Source: an archaeon
GTDB lineage: Archaea; Thermoproteota; Nitrososphaeria; Nitrososphaerales; Nitrosopumilaceae
DNA: 64,000 nt
Reading direction: 5' to 3'
Assembly: GCA_024276695.1 (NCBI GenBank)
Contig: JAJRWR010000014.1
Location: 62,001 to 126,000, forward strand
A program made the position numbers and the translations under genes. Shown here piece after piece: positions 58,291 through 64,000 of this stretch. Position 1 is the first letter of the stretch. Each line of letters begins with the position of its first letter. The notes below the pieces were generated by a model. It was not told the origin of the DNA. It was given only the letters and a program-made list of their open reading frames with translations, and made no database searches.

Positions 58291-58987
58291 TGTACTTGAA
58301 ATAAATAATCTTAGTAAAATTTATGGAGAAGCAGATAATCGAGTAAAAGCTCTTGATGATGTATCATTTTCAATTAAACAAGGAGAAATTGTATTAATCG
58401 TTGGAAGTTCTGGTTCTGGTAAATCTACATTACTAAATATGATTGGATTATTAGATCGTCCAACTATTGGAAAAATTTTCATTGATGGAATAAATACTAC
58501 TACACTTAATGATGACAAAATCTCATCATTTAGAAATAACAAATTAGGATTCATTTTTCAATTTTCTAATTTACTTACTGATCTTTCAGTTTTAGAAAAT
58601 GTATTATTACCATCACAAATCGCTGGTAATAGTAATGCTACAAAGAAAGATGCCATGGATTTACTTAAAGCAGTTGGGTTAGAAGATCAAATACATAAAC
58701 GTGCAAATAAAATATCTGGTGGACAAGCTCAAAGAGTTGCTATTGCAAGAGGATTAATCAACAAACCTTCAATTGTATTAGCAGATGAACCTACTGGTAA
58801 TCTTGATTCGATAACATCCGAAACGATAGTTCAACTAATGAAATCTATGGCAAAAAAACTAAATCAAACATTCATTATCGTTACACACGACAGAGAACAT
58901 TTTGGTGATGTTGATAGAGTGATTACAATAAAAGATGGTAAAGCCTTTGAAGATAAACAACCATCAACAATGGAGGTCACAGTATAA
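58283..58987 (+). CDS. ABC transporter ATP-binding protein (LolD/MacB-like); no canonical start codon
   Basis: Frame open from 58280: (L)[60 protein letters not shown]...; [32 protein letters not shown]. The track starts only at ATG 58439, after Walker A. Confidence 0.9.
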   Translation: [234 protein letters not shown]

Positions 58988-60290
58988 TGAATTCTAAAAT
59001 TATTTTATTATTATTTACAATTGGACTTGTACCAATAATCTTTGACAATTCTTATGCACAAATCACTTCTGGAGGGTTTGGTCAATCTCCTTTTGAAAGA
59101 GATTTTGGAGATGTCAAGTTTTTGGATGCATACTTTGGCACAATCAATGAAAAAATTGAAGTTGAAGCAGGAGATGGAAATGTTCCATTCACTGTAGTAT
59201 TGGCAAATGTTGGAACTCAGGACATTACAGGAATTAGAGGCCAATTATCTTTACCATTAGGTTTTTCAGCATCTGATGGTCCAGGCTCAATTATTCATGC
59301 TGATAGTGATTCAAATTCATTGGCTGGGGAGCATTTCTATCTTACATTTTTTGTAAATATTGATAAAAATATACAAATTCAACAATATCCAGGAACTGTA
59401 AAAGTAGATTATTCTAGATTAAGAGAATCTGGAGTTCGAACAGCATTTGCTGATTTGATTTTAAGGTAACTGGAGACAGTGTGATTAATGTAAGAGCTAT
59501 GGAACCATTTCTCACATCTTTGAAATCAAATGATGTAGTAATTGAAATTGCCAATGATGGCACTGCACCAATTTCTGGCGTAGATATTGTTGCAATAAAT
59601 ACATCTACAGAACTAGCATCAACCTCATCATCAACTACTAATATTGAAAATGTTGTAATTTTAGAATCAAGTTGGGATGTTGGAAATATTAATGCAAAGT
59701 CAGCAAAATATCTTACTGCAACTGTATATGTTCCTGAATCACTAAAAGATGACACATTAAGAATTCCATTATCTATTTCATATTATAATGCACATGGAGA
59801 TTTTTCCACAATTTCAAAAATAGTTGATTTTTATATTAAGGGGTTAATTGATTTAACAATTTTTAATATCAAAGTTATAGAATTATCAGATAAACAAATG
59901 GTAATTGGAGAAATAATTAATGAAGGAAATGAAGATGGATTATTTGGCTTTGTATCCATTGAATCAAAAGGAGATTCTAACATCAAATCAAACACTCAAT
60001 TTATTGATGAAATTGAGATAGATGCACCTGTCCCATTTAATATTCCAATTGAATTTGAAGGTGAACCAAGATATGGTGAACATGACATTACAATTACTGT
60101 AAGATACAAGGACAGTACTAGAGATGAGATATTTCTGATTCAGGATCAAACAATCACTATTCATGAACCATCAAATGGTGATAATAATACAACTGATCCT
60201 ACAATGATAATAATCCTTGTTATCTTTATAGCAGGAGTTATATTTTACATAATTCGTAGGCATAAAAAAGCTACAGTTGAAATCAATTAA
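58987..60290 (+). pseudogene. Secreted repeat/CARDB-like surface protein with C-terminal TM, split by an apparent frameshift at about 59454
   Basis: 58987..59469 has a signal peptide. Translation resumes in another frame as (F)DFKVTGDSVINVRAMEPFLTSLKSNDVVIEIANDGTAPISGVDI... and ends in TM MIIILVIFIAGVIFYIIRRHKK. Confidence 0.7.
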
Positions 60291-60334
60291 CGATATAATT
60301 TTAAATCTAAAATAGAGAAATAAAGATAATTAAA

Positions 60335-60667
60335 TTGAGATCAACTATAATCATTCTCATTGCAATTTTATCTATAGGTAGTATGGTAATCTCTTTAGGT
60401 TTTCTAACATCTCAAGAATACATTGATGTTCCTGAAATTTCTAATCAATATGAAAAGTTAGAGAAATACAAGAATGAATTGGAAAAAATTAATCAACTTA
60501 ATCAGCAGGTACTAGAAGATCTAGAGAATCAAATTAAAAATTCTGATGACTTTCATCTCGATCAAATTAATGAAGAGATCGAAGTAATAAAACAAGTAAT
60601 TGAAGAAAATAAAGCGGAATTGGAACAAGTAATAACAAAATTGTCCCAAATGGAATCTGAACCATAG
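60335..60667 (+). CDS. Membrane-anchored coiled-coil protein
   Basis: TTG start; N-terminal TM followed by EKLEKYKNELEKINQLNQQVLEDLENQI coiled coil. Confidence 0.6.
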   Translation: MRSTIIILIAILSIGSMVISLGFLTSQEYIDVPEISNQYEKLEKYKNELEKINQLNQQVLEDLENQIKNSDDFHLDQINEEIEVIKQVIEENKAELEQVITKLSQMESEP

Positions 60668-60739
60668 TACAATCCTGATTTCCATTTTTGGGAAATTTAC
60701 ATCATAATTATATCGTATCTTAAGGAAATAGTATTCGGT

Positions 60740-60808
60740 ATGGCAAAGGGTATTTTTCTATTTCTAGCTGGTAGTATTGTAGGATTTATCACAACACCAT
60801 TACTGTAA
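60740..60808 (+). CDS. Possible one-TM microprotein (22 aa) MAKGIFLFLAGSIVGFITTPLL
   Basis: Short ATG ORF with a hydrophobic helix; not in the track. Confidence 0.3.
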   Translation: MAKGIFLFLAGSIVGFITTPLL

Positions 60809-60848
60809 GTATCTCAGATATTTTCCTAAATTCATATAGTTACCAACA

Positions 60849-61043
60849 TTGTTATGTTTATTGGAAATACATCAAAAATTAACAATTGTTGGAGTAGTTT
60901 TGTTAGTTGTTACTTTTTTGATTAATTACTATCATCAAGAAAATCATCCGGGTATCGGATTTAACTATGCATATGTCACCGGAGTTGGAATGTTAATTGC
61001 ATTTTCAATTAGTTTTGTAATATTTACGAAAAATCAACTATGA
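60849..61043 (+). CDS. Small two-TM hypothetical protein
   Basis: KLTIVGVVLLVVTFLINYY and GVGMLIAFSISFVIFTK. Confidence 0.5.
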   Translation: MLCLLEIHQKLTIVGVVLLVVTFLINYYHQENHPGIGFNYAYVTGVGMLIAFSISFVIFTKNQL

Positions 61044-61226
61044 TCATCTCTAATTTACAAACAATAAACAGTATAATATGTTTTGAAACATTATATTTCT
61101 ATTTGAATTAAGATTGTATTATTCCAATAAAAGTGACAAGCAGAAATTATCAGTGAGATCTAAATACTATTTTACAAAATATTAGTCTAGTCGTCACCAA
61201 AATATGATTTGTTTTTGGTCTTACTG

Positions 61227-61246
61227 CTTACGTTATAGACCGTAAG
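61227..61246. repeat. Inverted repeat CTTACG-N8-CGTAAG upstream of 61276 ORF
   Basis: Perfect 6-bp arms 30 bp upstream of the start codon. Confidence 0.5.
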
Positions 61247-61275
61247 ATTATAAGCAATTACTTGATCTTGCGATT

Positions 61276-61659
61276 ATGCCTAAGGATGAGATTGAAATCC
61301 CAAAGGAATTACGTGAATTCATGTTAGAAAAAGCTGAAGAAACATTCCTTGGACAAAAAAATGGAGCAGATAAACAATTTCGTTATGGTAACTTGCACAT
61401 TAGAGAATACAATGATAAATTCTTAATTCATAATGACAAAATTGATCCTAGAAAAGATCCTATTGGACATTTAGTTTATGATGCGCCTGAAGTTTTGATT
61501 GGTTTGGCATGTGCAATTTTTGGAGGTTCACAAATTGCAAAAAAAGCAATGAATAAAGATTCAAAAAAACTAGCTGTAACTTCTGGTTTATTTTCATCAA
61601 TAATTTTCGGATATATGGGATATTTGGTTACTAAGAAAATCAAAAATTATTTGGAATAA
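61276..61659 (+). CDS. Hypothetical membrane protein upstream of ABC1 kinase
   Basis: C-terminal TM segments; 5-nt gap to the next gene. Confidence 0.6.
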   Translation: MPKDEIEIPKELREFMLEKAEETFLGQKNGADKQFRYGNLHIREYNDKFLIHNDKIDPRKDPIGHLVYDAPEVLIGLACAIFGGSQIAKKAMNKDSKKLAVTSGLFSSIIFGYMGYLVTKKIKNYLE

Positions 61660-61664
61660 ATACT

Positions 61665-63209
61665 ATGTCAACTGTTAGAACAATCCAAGTACTTGTTAAA
61701 CTTTTTCCATCTATTCTTGCATTACGTAAAGACAGAAAAAAATGGATTAATCAAGAAAAAAATCAAATTGATTCTGAACAATTTAGAAAAAATGCACGTA
61801 AGGTACTTGATACATTCATTTCATTAGGACCTGTTTACATAAAATTAGGACAATGGCTTTCTTCAAGAGCAGATATTTTACCTCAACCCTATTTGGAAGA
61901 ACTTTCAAAACTTCAAGATAGTGTACCTTCTGCACCTTTTGATCAAGTAAAACCAATAATTGAAAAAGAACTTGGTCCAATTGATGAAAAATTCGATGAG
62001 ATTGATCCTAATTCTATTTCGGGTGCTTCATTAGGTCAAGTTTATCGTGGAACTATTTCAGGTCAACAAATAGTTGTTAAAGTAAAAAGACCAGGAATTG
62101 AAAAAGTTGTAGCAGAAGATCTCAAAGTTTTAAAAAAAGTTCTTCCCTTAGCATTAAGATTTGTTGATCCTAATTTACGCTATTCAGCAAAAGCAATGCT
62201 TTCCCAATTCATTGAAACAATCCATGAAGAAATGGATTATACGAATGAATTACACAATCTCAAAACAATTAAAAATGATATGGCAAATTCAACCAATGTT
62301 ATAGTACCATCTGTTTATGATGATTTATCTTCAAAAAATGTACTAACGATGGAATATTTGCCCGGAATTAAGGTGACAAATGTACAAGCGCTTGATGAGA
62401 AAGGTATTGATAGAGAACAACTAGTCATTGATGTCCATAAGGTTTTTTTTACAATGCTACTCAAGAATTCTATTTTCCATGCAGATCCTCATCCCGGCAA
62501 CATTTCAGTCACTGATGATGGGGAACTCATTTTGTATGATTATGGAATGGTGGGACGAATAAACAATGAAACCAGATTTAAGCTAATTCGACTTTATCTT
62601 GCACTAGTTGAGAGAAATCCTCCAAGGGTAGTTAATGCAATGAATGAACTTTCAATGCTGACACCTGGTTACAACAGAGAAGTCATTGAAAAAGGAATTG
62701 AACTCTCAATACGGGCAATGCATGGAAACAAACCTGATGAAATGGAAGTTCAAAGTTTGATGGAACTTGCAAACCAAACAATGAGTAAATTTCCATTCGT
62801 ATTGCCAAAAAATTTGGCATTGTATATGAGAATGGCATCAATTATTGAAGGAATTTACAAAACACATAATGTTGATTTTAAATTCGTTAAAGTTTTAAAA
62901 AATATTTTACAAGAAGAAAATCTTATTTCACAAGCATATGTACAAGAATTAAAGATTTCATTTGAAAATTTCACAAAATCAGTTGATTCTGCAATTCGTT
63001 TAGGACCTGAGATGAAAAAACTGATGGATGAAGCTCAAATTTTTATGAAAAAACGAAAACCAATGGCTTTACTAAGTGGAAGTATATTTGCATCTGCAAT
63101 TTTTATTGGCTCTGTATTTTTATATCAATCAAATGAATCACTCGGATTTATTGGGATGACTAGCTCTGGTTTGATAATGGCAGCTTCTGGATTTTTTAGA
63201 AAATATTAG
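61665..63209 (+). CDS. ABC1/UbiB-family atypical kinase
   Basis: LGPVYIKLGQWLSSRADILPQPYLEELSKLQDSVP; ISGASLGQVYRG; IFHADPHPGNISVTDDGELILYDYGMVG. Confidence 0.95.
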   Translation: MSTVRTIQVLVKLFPSILALRKDRKKWINQEKNQIDSEQFRKNARKVLDTFISLGPVYIKLGQWLSSRADILPQPYLEELSKLQDSVPSAPFDQVKPIIEKELGPIDEKFDEIDPNSISGASLGQVYRGTISGQQIVVKVKRPGIEKVVAEDLKVLKKVLPLALRFVDPNLRYSAKAMLSQFIETIHEEMDYTNELHNLKTIKNDMANSTNVIVPSVYDDLSSKNVLTMEYLPGIKVTNVQALDEKGIDREQLVIDVHKVFFTMLLKNSIFHADPHPGNISVTDDGELILYDYGMVGRINNETRFKLIRLYLALVERNPPRVVNAMNELSMLTPGYNREVIEKGIELSIRAMHGNKPDEMEVQSLMELANQTMSKFPFVLPKNLALYMRMASIIEGIYKTHNVDFKFVKVLKNILQEENLISQAYVQELKISFENFTKSVDSAIRLGPEMKKLMDEAQIFMKKRKPMALLSGSIFASAIFIGSVFLYQSNESLGFIGMTSSGLIMAASGFFRKY

Positions 63210-63210
63210 A

Positions 63211-63591
63211 TTATTCTATAGAGATATCTTTTCCTTTTTTTGTTACAGAAATGATTAATGTTAGAATACCATTTTCATATTTTGCAGATTCGATTTTTTC
63301 TTCCCCTTGTTTAATTTCAATTGGAAGTCTAATTTTTTTATCAATTACATCTGGTCTTTGATTTAAAATTAAAGACTCTGATTCTTTTTCATCAAGAATT
63401 TTTTTGGCATTGATAGAAAGAATATCTCCACACAAAGATAATTCAATATCTTTCTTTGTGAATCCAGGAATATCAATTATAATTTTTAGGTTATCATCAT
63501 TGAGATACATGTCAATTGGTGGTAAAACAAATTCATAAAATTCTCTTGATTTGTTTCCAATCTCTTTGATTACTTCTTTTACAAGTCCCAT
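63211..63591 (-). CDS. Hsp20/alpha-crystallin family small heat-shock protein
   Basis: PPIDMYLNDDNLKIIIDIPGFTKKDIELSLCGDILSINAKK...IRLPIEI...AKYENGILTLIISV. Confidence 0.85.
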   Translation of the reverse strand: MGLVKEVIKEIGNKSREFYEFVLPPIDMYLNDDNLKIIIDIPGFTKKDIELSLCGDILSINAKKILDEKESESLILNQRPDVIDKKIRLPIEIKQGEEKIESAKYENGILTLIISVTKKGKDISIE

Positions 63592-63668
63592 TTTGTGTTA
63601 CATGCTCAATTTTTGGATATAAATCTTGATAGATTTTTAATCAATTAATTTCTCTGTTTTGATAACTT

Positions 63669-64000
63669 ATGATTATTGTAATTGAAGGAGGAGATCAAGC
63701 AGGAAAATTAACACAATCAACTTTATTGGAAAAAGCCCTGAAAAAACAAAAGATCAAAACTAAACTATTTCATTTTCCAGACTATAATACTCCCATAGGT
63801 AAAGAAATTAGAAAATATTTAGATGGAAAACGAAAATTTACTCCTCAAGTTATTCATTGTCTTTTAGCAGCAAATCGATGGGAAAAACTTGATGAAATCT
63901 TAGGATCTGAGGAAAAAAATTCTGTTTTAATTATGAATAGATACTATCATTCTAACTTGGTTTATGGATTGGCAAATGGTTTAAAGCAAAAATGGCTTGA
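63669..64000 (+). CDS. tmk: Thymidylate kinase-like (3' end outside window)
   Basis: MIIVIEGGDQAGKLTQSTLLEKALKKQKIKTKLFHFPDYNTPIGKEIRKYL...CLLAANRWEKLDEI...VLIMNRYYHSNLVYG, open to window end. Confidence 0.85.
   Translation, partial: MIIVIEGGDQAGKLTQSTLLEKALKKQKIKTKLFHFPDYNTPIGKEIRKYLDGKRKFTPQVIHCLLAANRWEKLDEILGSEEKNSVLIMNRYYHSNLVYGLANGLKQKWL

Noticed and set aside
58321-58554. Minus-strand 77-aa ORF
   Set aside because: Antisense to the ABC ATPase Walker A region.
59011-59755. Minus-strand ORFs 59011..59244 and 59414..59755
   Set aside because: Antisense to the secreted protein; the ORF at 59414 exists only because the sense strand is frameshifted.
1-64000. CRISPR arrays, rRNA operons, and IS-type transposases
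   Set aside because: No regularly spaced repeat array, no rRNA-like sequence and no transposase ORF seen on reading both strands; C/D-box sRNAs could not be assessed by eye.

Overview
The window is AT-rich chromosomal DNA from an ammonia-oxidising thaumarchaeon (Nitrosopumilus-like). This is inferred from the gene repertoire: Amt/GlnK, archaeal PCNA, TFS, RpoL, G1P dehydrogenase, aCPSF1, SepF, the archaeal CoA pathway (PoK/PPS/CoaBC/PanB), BluB and CobJ. Most of it is dense housekeeping sequence. No rRNA or CRISPR array was seen. Two tRNAs are supported: tRNA-Val(GAC), with C at position 33, and tRNA-Arg(CCT), with an over-long D-loop that probably contains an intron. The places most worth a second look are: (1) an ammonium-signalling neighbourhood at 7.98-12.7 kb with GlnK, a divergent PII-like protein with a C-terminal extension, Amt, a coupled small protein, a sensor-type nucleotide cyclase, and two unannotated, translationally coupled one-TM microproteins; (2) a probable tRNA-Arg-targeted integrated element at 32.76-37.52 kb with a tyrosine recombinase, a 15-bp att-like direct repeat, decayed ORFs and a pyrE/PRTase-like pair; (3) a broken glutamine synthetase gene with a frameshift and loss of the catalytic flap region; (4) a divergent Lrp-regulator/ABC-exporter/surface-protein locus with an inverted-repeat operator candidate and an ATPase ORF lacking a canonical start. 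Several apparent single-base deletions split otherwise intact genes, so assembly error must be excluded before any of them is read as biology. All family assignments come from reading protein motifs by eye; no searches were run.
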